From positions 124,001-188,000 of the forward strand of contig CADASP010000001.1 of the NCBI GenBank assembly GCA_902790625.1: DNA of 64,000 nt, read 5' to 3'. Shown one piece after another: positions 10,074 through 17,773 of this stretch; position 1 is the first letter of the stretch; each line of letters begins with the position of its first letter. The stretch is from an uncultured Prevotellaceae bacterium (GTDB taxonomy: Bacteria; Bacteroidota; Bacteroidia; Bacteroidales; Bacteroidaceae). The translations under genes were made by a program, and so were the position numbers. Below the pieces are notes generated by a model. That model made no database searches. It saw nothing but the letters and a program-made list of their open reading frames with translations, and was not told where the DNA came from.

Positions 10074-10330
10074 CAAAGGTACGAATAAGCGAGCGAAATG
10101 CGAAAGAAAATTCTGATTTTCTTTCGCATTTCCGAGCGAAAGTGCCTTCGGCCACCGGCCAAAGGTACGAATAAGCGAGCGAAAAGCGAAAGAAAATTCT
10201 GATTTTCTTTCGCATTTCCGAGTAACGAATTTTGCAGGGTCCAAAATGAAGTCCCGAATAACACCTCCTAAACAAATTTGTTATATGGAAGCGAAAGTGC
10301 CTTCGGCCATCGGCCAAAGGTACGAAAAAG
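10074..10330 (-). repeat. Direct repeats carrying -7 boxes and hairpins upstream of the LptF/G gene
   Basis: Two near-identical copies of about 80 bp (about 10074-10150 and 10155-10231) and a third partial copy (about 10285-10330) each contain CAAAGGTACGAA (TACCTTTG on the minus strand, a -7 box). The first two also have a hairpin formed by GCGAAAGAAAAT and ATTTTCTTTCGC. The copy nearest the gene supplies its probable promoter. Confidence 0.75.
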
Positions 10331-10452
10331 TTAAAGAAGAGAGGAGAAAAAGCGGCAGAGGGGCTGAAGCGCACACATTATATATATATTGAGACGCTGA
10401 AGGCATCTCCGCTCAATATTACTACCACATTGTAGACTTTTTCAAGTGGACT

Positions 10453-11066
10453 CAACTTTGATTCAAGAGAACGTCAAATAGGGCACCATATTGTTCAAAA
10501 GCGGAACAGACTTGTTAGGACGGGAAGACGGAAAGATATTGACAAAACGGCCATTTAACCCCTCCATAATTCAAAAATTCTGCGCGAGAAAACTTTTGGT
10601 CGAAAATTTTCGAGTTTTGAGAGCTTTTTCTAAATGATTGTTATTCAACCGCTTGGGCTGGATTTGGCGAAAAATGGGCATCGCTGGTTTTAAAAAGTCA
10701 ACGCCGAAAAAAAAATTGGCGTTGCCGTTTTATTTTTCGGCGTGCTTACATAACTGCAAAAGGGCATCAAATAGAGGCTAAAAACGTGCACAAAACTATG
10801 ATGTGTGTGCAAAAATGTGGCTTTTCCCCCTCGGCTTTCCATGTAACGAGGGATGAACAATGCTCCTAAACGGGCCTTTTTCGCGCTAGATTGCCTCGAA
10901 ACCGTGAACAAATTTTGTCTTGAAAAATTTTGACAATCTTTCCAATCTTTAGCTGTCGAGTGTTCAATTTCGTAACAATCCAAATAACCTTTTTTCCTGT
11001 TTTTCTTGTTTTTCCCTGTTTTTCAAAATAGGGTGTCCAATTTGATGTTCCCTTGAATCGAAGTTG
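10453..11066. mobile_element. 614-bp interspersed element with 35-bp imperfect terminal inverted repeats (copy 1, complete)
   Basis: The left end (10453-10487, starting CAACTTTGATTCAAG) matches the reverse complement of the right end (11032-11066) at about 30 of 35 positions. The interior is AT-rich and contains a GGCGTTG/CAACGCC hairpin. Closely related cores lie at 25725-26378 (inverted) and 53612-54260. No transposase is encoded; a minus-strand frame of 97 codons (10690-10983) is the only sizable ORF and matches nothing I recognise. Best read as a non-autonomous (MITE-like) element. The rest of the 10062-11129 gap holds the -7-box repeats and a half palindrome near 11077. Confidence 0.65.
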
Positions 11067-11129
11067 CTAATAGTTACAGACCCCACCCCTGCCCCTTACA
11101 CTACCCATTTTTTGATACGAAACAACTTG

Positions 11130-11591
11130 TCAACCCTTTTCGGCCAGGATCTGCTCGGCGTGCTCCTTCGTCTTCACTTGTTTGCCGACGAAGATTTGCT
11201 CTATCGTGCCCTCTTCGTCGATGACGAAGGTGGTGCGGATGGTGCCCATGGTCTTCTTGCCATACATGGTCTTCTCGCCCCAGGCACCCATGGCCTGCAA
11301 CAGCGCGAGGTCTACATCGGCAATCAGGGGGAAGGGTAGGGCATGCTTCTCCTTGAACTTCACGTGCGAGGCGGCGGAGTCCTTGCTCACGCCCACCACC
11401 TCGTAGCCACGGGCCTGCAGCTCGTCGTAGTGGTCGCGCAGACTGCAAGCCTCGGCGGTGCAGCCGCTGGTGTTGTCCTTAGGGTAGAAGTAGAGCACCA
11501 GTTTGCGGCCTTGATAATCACTCAGGCGAATGTCTCGCCCCTGTTCGTCTTTGCCCAGAATCTCGGGCGCTTTGTCTCCAATGTTCAGCAT
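11130..11591 (-). CDS. bcp: Thioredoxin-dependent peroxiredoxin (Bcp/PrxQ)
   Basis: A 153-residue atypical 2-Cys peroxiredoxin that reduces hydroperoxides with electrons from thioredoxin. The peroxidatic Cys44 is in SGCTAEAC and the resolving Cys49 lies five residues later, the PrxQ/alpha-group spacing. FYPKDNT precedes it as expected. Full length. It starts 52 bp after the stop of the 690-residue secreted-protein gene on the same strand. Confidence 0.93.
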   Translation of the reverse strand: MLNIGDKAPEILGKDEQGRDIRLSDYQGRKLVLYFYPKDNTSGCTAEACSLRDHYDELQARGYEVVGVSKDSAASHVKFKEKHALPFPLIADVDLALLQAMGAWGEKTMYGKKTMGTIRTTFVIDEEGTIEQIFVGKQVKTKEHAEQILAEKG

Positions 11592-11643
11592 GATAATGAA
11601 TTTTATTCGTTATTTCGTTCAAACGTCATTACGACAAAACAAA

Positions 11644-13716
11644 TCAATCCCCACCGGCATCAGGAATCACCGTATTAAAGGTGATGCGGCGGCAATCCAC
11701 CAGCTCCCCTTGGCTATAGTGGCGCGGGCGGTCGTCGTAGCTGGCATAGAGGAGGGCGGTGAGCACCGAGTTCACGTCGCGGGGTGCATCGACTTTCATC
11801 TGCTTGGCGGGACTGACGGTGATGGCCACGCAGTCGTCGATGCTCACACGGCCGGGACTGAACGCATAACGGCGGTGCTGACTGGTGGACTCGTCTTCGC
11901 TGATGGCCAGGAGCCCGCCTTTCTCGCAGCGGATGGTGCAGTCGGCGAGGGCACGCACGGTGTCGGTATATACGATGGCATTGTCGCTGGTGGAGTGGAG
12001 GGTGAAGCGCACGTCGAGGGCACCGTCGTTGCAGAGCAGATGTCCACGCACCGTCCAGCATTCGCCATCGAGTTCAAACTGCGGCTCGGCAGCGGGCACG
12101 GCATTGGTGGCGCGCCCCTCCACCTCATACCATCCTAAGAGGTTGCCAGTGTTATGGGCCTTATAGGGCACAACGATGTTGCGTGAGGCTGAGGGTGCAA
12201 AATACCCCGTGTAGCTCTTCAGCCCCTCGCTCCAGCTGAAGCAGGTGAAGTGATGTGGCGTGCTGGCCCGCACCACCTTCTGGCAGGGCAGGAGCCGAGC
12301 TTCGCTGTGGCGCTGACGGAACGTCTCCCAGGCGGTGGGCTGCAAATGGCCCGTAGGCCACACGTGGTGCATCAGCCACGTCATCATCACGCGGTGGGCC
12401 TGAACACCCATGCGGCGGGCACCGATGTCGCTGCGCGGCAGCCACGAGCCGTCGGGGGTGGTGCTCTGGCGGAGGCGTATCATCTCGAAGGCGCGGCGCT
12501 CCAGCATCAGCGCATCGGCATCGCGGAGCATGCAGGCCATGGTGGTGTAGCTGGTCATCTGGTCGTAGAGGAACAGGCTCCAGTCGTTGCCGTTGGGCAT
12601 GGCCAGCTCACCGTCGCTCAGCGCCAACCACCACAGCACGCTGTCGCACACCTCGCGGCAGTTGTGGAGTAACCCACCCCCAACCCCTCCCGTGCGGGAG
12701 GGGAGTTTATTTAGTTTTGCTGCGGAAGAGTCTGACCAAGCCCCCCTCCCGTTCGGGAGGGGTTGGGGGTGGGTTCCTTCCCTCCCGTACGGGGTTGGGG
12801 GTGGGTTTTTGGTCAGCCCTTCTATCAGCGCGGCCTCGCCCAGCTCCTGTATCACCACGTTCTGATAACTGGTGTGGAAGTAGTTGTGGTTCTGCAGCGT
12901 ATAGTCGGGATAGAGGTTGGCGCCACGATAGAGGTCGCAGACGCGCTTGCCGTCGTAGACCATCGTGGTGTCGTTCTCGTCGTCGGGATGCGAATAGCTG
13001 TTGATGGCAAAGTCGTACATCCTCTCGCGCCAGCGGGGCGCACGCGCGTCGTTGGGGAACAGGGCCAATGCCGAGGCGAGCACGTCGACCTCCCAGCCGT
13101 TCTCCTCGGCCTTGGTGTCGCCCATGTAGCCCGTGGGCACCTTGCGCTCCAGCTCATAGTCACACTCGGCCGTCAGCAGCTTATATATATAGTGGTGTTG
13201 CTGTTCGCTGAGCTTGTCCCAGAGGAAGAGGGCGCTATAGGCCACACTCATGGCCCAGAGGGAACTCTCCCATACGTGGTCGCGCTCGCTGACGGAACCC
13301 CAGTAGCGGCCATCCGAGCAGGGCTTCAGCTTGTTGGCCTTGTGGGTGGAATAGGCAAAAACGAGCGATTTCATCGCCATCTGCTCCACATCGTCCCAGC
13401 TCACGCCTTGCGGCAGCGTCACCTTGCCACGCGCATATTTGCACAGGAAGGCACACACCATGCCCATATCGGCATTGCTGCGCACGCCGTCCTCGTTGCT
13501 GCGCATGGTGTTGTTCGAGCGGAAGCAGCCACAGGACTCGCCCACGCTGTTGGGTTCCTGACAGGGCTGGAAGTCGTTTTTCATGTAGGTGGTGAAGCGC
13601 GCCAGCATCTGCAACAGACTGTCCTGCATCTGTTGCTCGCCGAAGGGGTGCTGACCCAGCAAACACGTGGCACAGCACAGCGATAAGAATAGGAGGGAAA
13701 GCCGTTTGTTCAACAT
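11644..13716 (-). CDS. Large secreted protein, possible glycan-active helical-toroid enzyme
   Basis: A 690-residue protein with an N-terminal signal peptide (hydrophobic residues 5-20, ending CLLGQ). The N-terminal 450 residues are rich in Trp, Tyr and His in helix-like spacing and resemble the alpha/alpha-toroid of polysaccharide lyases and unsaturated glucuronyl hydrolases; residues about 480-690 look like a beta-sandwich. I do not recognise the exact family, so a glycan-processing role is inference. Residues about 301-349 (KNPPPTPYGREG... to ...RTGGVGGG) are translated palindromic repeat, also found between genes at 32794-33176. Removing them joins EGLTK to HNCREV smoothly. A promoter lies at 13776-13806. 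Confidence 0.6.
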   Translation of the reverse strand: MLNKRLSLLFLSLCCATCLLGQHPFGEQQMQDSLLQMLARFTTYMKNDFQPCQEPNSVGESCGCFRSNNTMRSNEDGVRSNADMGMVCAFLCKYARGKVTLPQGVSWDDVEQMAMKSLVFAYSTHKANKLKPCSDGRYWGSVSERDHVWESSLWAMSVAYSALFLWDKLSEQQHHYIYKLLTAECDYELERKVPTGYMGDTKAEENGWEVDVLASALALFPNDARAPRWRERMYDFAINSYSHPDDENDTTMVYDGKRVCDLYRGANLYPDYTLQNHNYFHTSYQNVVIQELGEAALIEGLTKNPPPTPYGREGTHPQPLPNGRGAWSDSSAAKLNKLPSRTGGVGGGLLHNCREVCDSVLWWLALSDGELAMPNGNDWSLFLYDQMTSYTTMACMLRDADALMLERRAFEMIRLRQSTTPDGSWLPRSDIGARRMGVQAHRVMMTWLMHHVWPTGHLQPTAWETFRQRHSEARLLPCQKVVRASTPHHFTCFSWSEGLKSYTGYFAPSASRNIVVPYKAHNTGNLLGWYEVEGRATNAVPAAEPQFELDGECWTVRGHLLCNDGALDVRFTLHSTSDNAIVYTDTVRALADCTIRCEKGGLLAISEDESTSQHRRYAFSPGRVSIDDCVAITVSPAKQMKVDAPRDVNSVLTALLYASYDDRPRHYSQGELVDCRRITFNTVIPDAGGD
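12672..12810 (-). repeat. Palindromic repeat element inserted in frame in the 690-residue gene
   Basis: Three GC-rich hairpin units (12672-12706, about 12742-12774 and 12775-12810) are built from CCCACCCCCAACCCC and its complement, separated by a TTAGTTTTGCTG stretch. The same units form the tyrS-mutS intergenic array. The reading frame is kept through all of it without a stop. Confidence 0.85.
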
Positions 13717-13775
13717 TGTTCAGGTTTTTTGCGTTTTTAGCCACTCATGTTCAATGATGACACACAAGTTTGTTG

Positions 13776-13806
13776 CAAAGATAAAGCAAAAAGCAGAAAC
13801 CACAAA
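13776..13806 (-). promoter_or_regulatory. Promoter of the 690-residue secreted-protein gene
   Basis: On the minus strand, TTTG (13806-13803) and TATCTTTG (13783-13776) are 19 bp apart, matching the Bacteroidota consensus. The leader would be about 55 bases. Confidence 0.65.
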
Positions 13807-13835
13807 ACTTTTACGCTATTTTTCTTGCTGAATAA

Positions 13836-13866
13836 TTGGTTGTTCAAGAAAAAAGCCTTACTTTTG
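13836..13866 (+). promoter_or_regulatory. Promoter of the LemA-DUF2207 operon
   Basis: TTG at 13836-13838 and TACTTTTG at 13859-13866 are 20 bp apart, 28 bp before the LemA start codon. Confidence 0.65.
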
Positions 13867-13894
13867 CAAAGAAAAAAAAGAATAAACATATCAC

Positions 13895-14443
13895 ATGACG
13901 TATCTGATTATTGCCATCGCAGCGTTGCTGCTGGTTTTTCTGCTTTGGGTCTACAACAGTCTGGTGCGGCTGCGCAACAAGGTGAAGGAGGCGCTGGCCA
14001 CGATGGACGTGTGTCTGAAGAAGCGCTTCGACCTGGTGCCGCAGCTGGTGGAGGTGGTGCGTGGCTATGCCGGCCATGAGTCGCAGGTGCTGCAGGACTT
14101 GGCGCGCAAGCGCAGCAGTGCCGTGGCCGACGGCGACCTCGCACGGCGATTAGGCGGCGAAGCGAACATCAGCGAGGAGCTGAAGCGCATCTTCGTGGTG
14201 GCTGAGGACTACCCCGACCTGAAGGCCAACCAAAGTTTCCTGAAGCTGCAGGAGCAGCTGTCGGCGATGGAAGACGAGATTGCCCTGTCGCGCCGCTACT
14301 ACAACGGCAGCGTGCGTGAGTATAACAACCAGTGCCAGCTGTTCCCGCTCAGCTTGGTGGCCAGCGCCTTCGGCTTCAAGGCCATGCCGATGTTTGCAGT
14401 GGCCAACGACCGTGAGCGCCAGACCGTTGACGTAAAGCTCTGA
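13895..14443 (+). CDS. LemA family protein
   Basis: A 182-residue protein with one N-terminal transmembrane segment (residues 3-20) followed by a helical coiled region. Family landmarks are VYNSLVRLRNKVKEAL near residue 19, LKKRFDLVPQLVEVV near residue 41 and the C-terminal YNNQCQLFPLSLVA near residue 148, where LemA proteins usually have YN-x-x-x-x-x-FP-x-x-x-x-A. The function is unknown in most species. It sits 13 bp upstream of a DUF2207 membrane protein, a pairing found in many bacteria, so the two products probably work together at the membrane. Confidence 0.92.
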   Translation: MTYLIIAIAALLLVFLLWVYNSLVRLRNKVKEALATMDVCLKKRFDLVPQLVEVVRGYAGHESQVLQDLARKRSSAVADGDLARRLGGEANISEELKRIFVVAEDYPDLKANQSFLKLQEQLSAMEDEIALSRRYYNGSVREYNNQCQLFPLSLVASAFGFKAMPMFAVANDRERQTVDVKL

Positions 14444-14456
14444 ACCGTAGATACCG

Positions 14457-16373
14457 ATGAAACCGCGCATTTTTATCCTTTCGATGCTGCTCTCGGCCCT
14501 GTTGCCCGCCATGGCCAACCGGGGTGGCTTCCACTATACGCATGTCGACGTGAAGGCCGTGGTGCACGTCGACAACACCTGGGACGTGCAGGAGACTTTC
14601 GACATCTTCTTCGACGAGCCGCGCCATGGCTTTTACCGCTATATCCCACGCAGCTACACCCTGTGGCACGACGTGAGCGACGAGCTGCAGACGGGCAGCG
14701 AAGAGCTGCGCCAATTTGATTACGAGTGCGACATCGACCGACTGAAAGTGGCCGACTGGGACTACACCACCGAGGATGGCGACGACGCGTTCGTCATCCT
14801 ACGCATCGGCGACGAAGACCGCGAGGTGAGGGGTCATCAGCGCTACGTCATCAGCTACCGCTATGGCTATCCTGATGACCGACGACCACAGTTTGACTAT
14901 CTCTACCACACCATCCTCGGCACTGATTTCGAGCAGCCCATCGACAGTTTCAGCTTTCGCGTGGAGTTCGACAAGCCCCTGCCCAATTCCATCGCCGACG
15001 ACCTGAAGGTGTATGCTGGTGAATACGGCAACCAGAGCGGCATGATGAACAACCTCACGGTGGAGGCCACGCCCACCGTCATCAGCGGCACGGCCAGCGA
15101 GGTGGCCCCCCGTCAGGGCGTCACGCTCTATGCCCTGCTGCCCGCCGACTACTACGAAGGCACCCGCACGGTGAACTACTTCTGGCACCGCCTGTTCCTT
15201 GCCCTCAGCATCGCCTGCGTCCTCGCCATCGTGGTGATGATGCTGCGCACGAAGCACAAGCACATCACCAAGGTGATAGAGTTCTATCCGCCCGAGGATG
15301 TATGCTGCGCCGAGGTGGGCTATATCATCGACACCAAGGTGGACTCCGTCGACATCGCCTCGCTCATCCCCTGGCTGGCTGAGAAGGGCTACATCAGCAT
15401 CGAGGAGGTGCAGAAGGGGAAAATCTTCAAGAGCACCGACCTGAAGCTGACACGTCTGAAGGATCTGCCACGCCACGCACCCCGCTACCAGCACCAGCTG
15501 ATGAAGCTGCTCTTCGGCAATGGCCACACGGTGAACCTGAAGAGCCTGGGCGAGCACCCCGAAGCCATGGAGCGGCTGAAGAAAGCGCTGACGAAGGAGT
15601 TTAAGGGCGAGCGGACACTCACGCAGCAGTCGTGGGCCGTGTGGCTCTATCATCTGCTGGCCGTGGTGGGCACACTGGCACTGGCCACCAACACCGTCGC
15701 CTGCACATGGAGCTTCGAGCACTTCCTTTTTGCTGTCATCTTATATTTCTTCCCCTTCGCCTGTTTCTATCTGTGGCGACTGGCCGCCAGCCCCGGCGAC
15801 ATCGTGGCCAAGTGGTGGTGGCGGATGCTGGGCTTCGTGGGTAGGCTGTTGGTGTGGGGCGTCGTAGGCTTTCTCTACTACTTCTGCGTCAATGCCTATG
15901 GCATGCCCCTGTCGTGGCAAGCCATTGCAGTCATCTACGCCGTGAGCCTCGCCTTGGCCGAGCTGATAGGGCGCTTAAACGTCGACACCGACTATCGCAC
16001 ACAGATGATGGGGCGCCTGCTGGGCTTCCGCGAGTTTATCAAGACTGCCGAGAAACCGCGCTTGGAACAGCTGCAGACCGACGACCCGCAGTATTTCTAT
16101 CGCATCCTGCCCTACGCCATGGTGTTCGGTCTAAGCAACAAATGGGCCGACCTGTTTCGCGACGTGGAGATGGAGCGCCCGTCGTGGTACATCAGCGCCC
16201 GTCCCCTCATGGGCTACGACTTCACGCGCAGCATGACCAGCAGCCTCTTCACGGCCTCCAACAGTGCCATCACCACCATCAGCCACAGCAGCAGTTCCAG
16301 CAGTGGCGGCAGCTTCTCAGGTGGCGGCTTCAGCGGCGGCGGTGGCGGCGGCGGTGGCGGCGGCAGCTGGTAA
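14457..16373 (+). CDS. DUF2207 domain-containing membrane protein
   Basis: A 638-residue protein. A signal peptide (residues 1-20) is followed by the extracytoplasmic DUF2207 domain (HVDNTWDVQETFDIFF near residue 36; HGFYRYIPR near residue 57), a transmembrane segment near residue 250, a cytoplasmic region, and two to three further transmembrane segments between about 390 and 500. The C-terminus is Ser- then Gly-rich (SGGGFSGGGGGG) and ends GSW, a tail typical of this family. Function unknown; the LemA neighbour and shared promoter suggest a joint envelope role. Confidence 0.9.
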   Translation: MKPRIFILSMLLSALLPAMANRGGFHYTHVDVKAVVHVDNTWDVQETFDIFFDEPRHGFYRYIPRSYTLWHDVSDELQTGSEELRQFDYECDIDRLKVADWDYTTEDGDDAFVILRIGDEDREVRGHQRYVISYRYGYPDDRRPQFDYLYHTILGTDFEQPIDSFSFRVEFDKPLPNSIADDLKVYAGEYGNQSGMMNNLTVEATPTVISGTASEVAPRQGVTLYALLPADYYEGTRTVNYFWHRLFLALSIACVLAIVVMMLRTKHKHITKVIEFYPPEDVCCAEVGYIIDTKVDSVDIASLIPWLAEKGYISIEEVQKGKIFKSTDLKLTRLKDLPRHAPRYQHQLMKLLFGNGHTVNLKSLGEHPEAMERLKKALTKEFKGERTLTQQSWAVWLYHLLAVVGTLALATNTVACTWSFEHFLFAVILYFFPFACFYLWRLAASPGDIVAKWWWRMLGFVGRLLVWGVVGFLYYFCVNAYGMPLSWQAIAVIYAVSLALAELIGRLNVDTDYRTQMMGRLLGFREFIKTAEKPRLEQLQTDDPQYFYRILPYAMVFGLSNKWADLFRDVEMERPSWYISARPLMGYDFTRSMTSSLFTASNSAITTISHSSSSSSGGSFSGGGFSGGGGGGGGGGSW

Positions 16374-16382
16374 GGTTTTTTT

Positions 16383-16580
16383 AAGTGAAGTGTGAAGAAT
16401 GAAGAATTTGCTACCGCAATGGTCTTCTCTTCACTTTATCGGGTTTCGCCCTCCCCCCTTACATTACTTTATACGCATCCCATCAGAATATCTCCGCCGC
16501 TCCCCCCGCCCCTGCTTTAGGGGCGGGGGGAGCGGCAGAGAATCGCGGCAGCAAATTCTTCATTCTTCATTCTTCACTTA
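16383..16580. repeat. Nested palindrome with terminator-like hairpin between DUF2207 and M20 genes
   Basis: Outer arms of about 30 bp (16383-16412 and 16550-16580, AAGTGAAG... against ...CTTCACTT) are inverted repeats made of GAAGAAT units. Inside, a GC-rich hairpin (CCCCCCGCCCC with GGGGCGGGGGG, 16502-16530) could stop transcription between the two convergent genes, though it has no long T run. The right arm overlaps the last codons of the M20 gene. Confidence 0.65.
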
Positions 16581-17637
16581 AAATGCTGAGCATTTGGGTG
16601 TAGATGTGCAAGGCTTGCTCAAGCTCTGAGAGGCAGATGAACTCGTTGGCAGAGTGGGAGCGCGACGACTGCCCTGGCCCTAATTTCAGCGAGGGGAAGG
16701 GCATCAGCGCCTGGTCGCTCAGCGTGGGCGAGCCGAAAGGCTGCAGTCCCAACCGCAGACAGCACTGCACAAGGGGGTGGTCTATCGCGATGGCCGACGA
16801 GCGCAGCCGCAGCGAACGGGCCTGCAGACGGCAGCGGCGCATGTGCTGCTGCAGAAAGCCGAGCAGCTCCTCGTTGGTGTATTGCTCGGTGGGCCTCACG
16901 TCGAGCACGAAGTGCAGACGGTCGGGCACCACATTGTGCTGCGTGCCGCTCTCCACCTGCGTCACCGTCATGCGCGTATCACCCAGTAAGGGGCTGACGC
17001 GCTCAAAGTGGTAGTCGCGCAGCCACAGCAGGTCGTCGAGTGCCTCATAGATGGCGTTCACGCCCTCGCCGCGCGCCGCATGGCCGCTCACACCGTCGGC
17101 ATAGCCATCGACGACCAGCAGTCCGCGCTCAGCCACGGCGGGCTGCATGCCCGTAGGCTCGCCCACGATGGCAGCATCGATGTGCGGCAGCAAGGGCAGC
17201 ACACGGCTCAGCCCGTCGCGCCCCGACACCTCCTCCTCGGCCGAGGCCAGATACACCAGGTTGTACTTGCTGAGGCCACTGCCCAGCCACCAGCGATAGG
17301 TCATAAGCAGCGTCACCAGCCCACCGCCGCAGTCGTTGCTGCCCAAGCCGTAGAGGCGGTCGCCCTCGATGGTGGGCGTCAGCGGCTGGCGCGTCCACGA
17401 GGCCACCGCCTTCACCGTGTCGATGTGGGCATTGAGCAGCAGCGTGGGCCGCTGGTCGTCGTAGTCGGGGCACACCGCCCACACATTGTTGCCTTCGCGC
17501 CGTGGCTGAAGCCCCCACTGCTGCATGTGCTGCTGCATCAGCGTGGCGGCGGCATCCTCCTCGCGGCTCACGCGCGGCGTGGCAATAAGTTGGCTCAGCA
17601 GACCAACAGCATCGTCAAGATAGCATTTCATTTCCAT
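16567..17637 (-). CDS. M20 family zinc deacylase (ArgE/DapE-like)
   Basis: A 356-residue di-zinc hydrolase. Metal ligands and catalytic residues are visible: H71 and D73 in LLLNAHIDTVKA, D102 in GLGSNDCGGG, E134/E135 in ASAEEEVSGRDG, and HSANEF near the C-terminus. Bacteroidota proteins of this length usually serve as the N-acyl-ornithine deacetylase of arginine synthesis, but other arginine genes are not nearby, so the substrate is inferred. A CAAAATTA (-7 box TAATTTTG, minus strand) lies at 17659-17666. The last codons overlap the right arm of the nested palindrome. Confidence 0.85.
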   Translation of the reverse strand: MEMKCYLDDAVGLLSQLIATPRVSREEDAAATLMQQHMQQWGLQPRREGNNVWAVCPDYDDQRPTLLLNAHIDTVKAVASWTRQPLTPTIEGDRLYGLGSNDCGGGLVTLLMTYRWWLGSGLSKYNLVYLASAEEEVSGRDGLSRVLPLLPHIDAAIVGEPTGMQPAVAERGLLVVDGYADGVSGHAARGEGVNAIYEALDDLLWLRDYHFERVSPLLGDTRMTVTQVESGTQHNVVPDRLHFVLDVRPTEQYTNEELLGFLQQHMRRCRLQARSLRLRSSAIAIDHPLVQCCLRLGLQPFGSPTLSDQALMPFPSLKLGPGQSSRSHSANEFICLSELEQALHIYTQMLSILSEE

Positions 17638-17740
17638 TCCTTTTGTGTTCTATGACGGCAAAATTACGAAAAAACGAAGAAAAAGCCAAAGCAAGCAGCA
17701 AAAAAATGACCTGCACCGCATGCATCTTGGTTTTTTTCAC

Positions 17741-17748
17741 TACCTTTG
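17741..17748 (+). promoter_or_regulatory. -7 box (TACCTTTG) of the pRiA4b-ORF3-like gene
   Basis: TACCTTTG lies 25 bp before the chosen ATG at 17774. No good -33 TTTG is seen at the usual distance. Its position argues against the longer frame that begins at 17645. Confidence 0.45.
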
Positions 17749-17773
17749 TGCACAAATAACCATATATACGCTT

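Noticed and set aside
8229..10088. 619-codon frame opposite the LptF/G gene
   Set aside because: Antisense shadow with Val/His/Leu-rich composition and no motifs.
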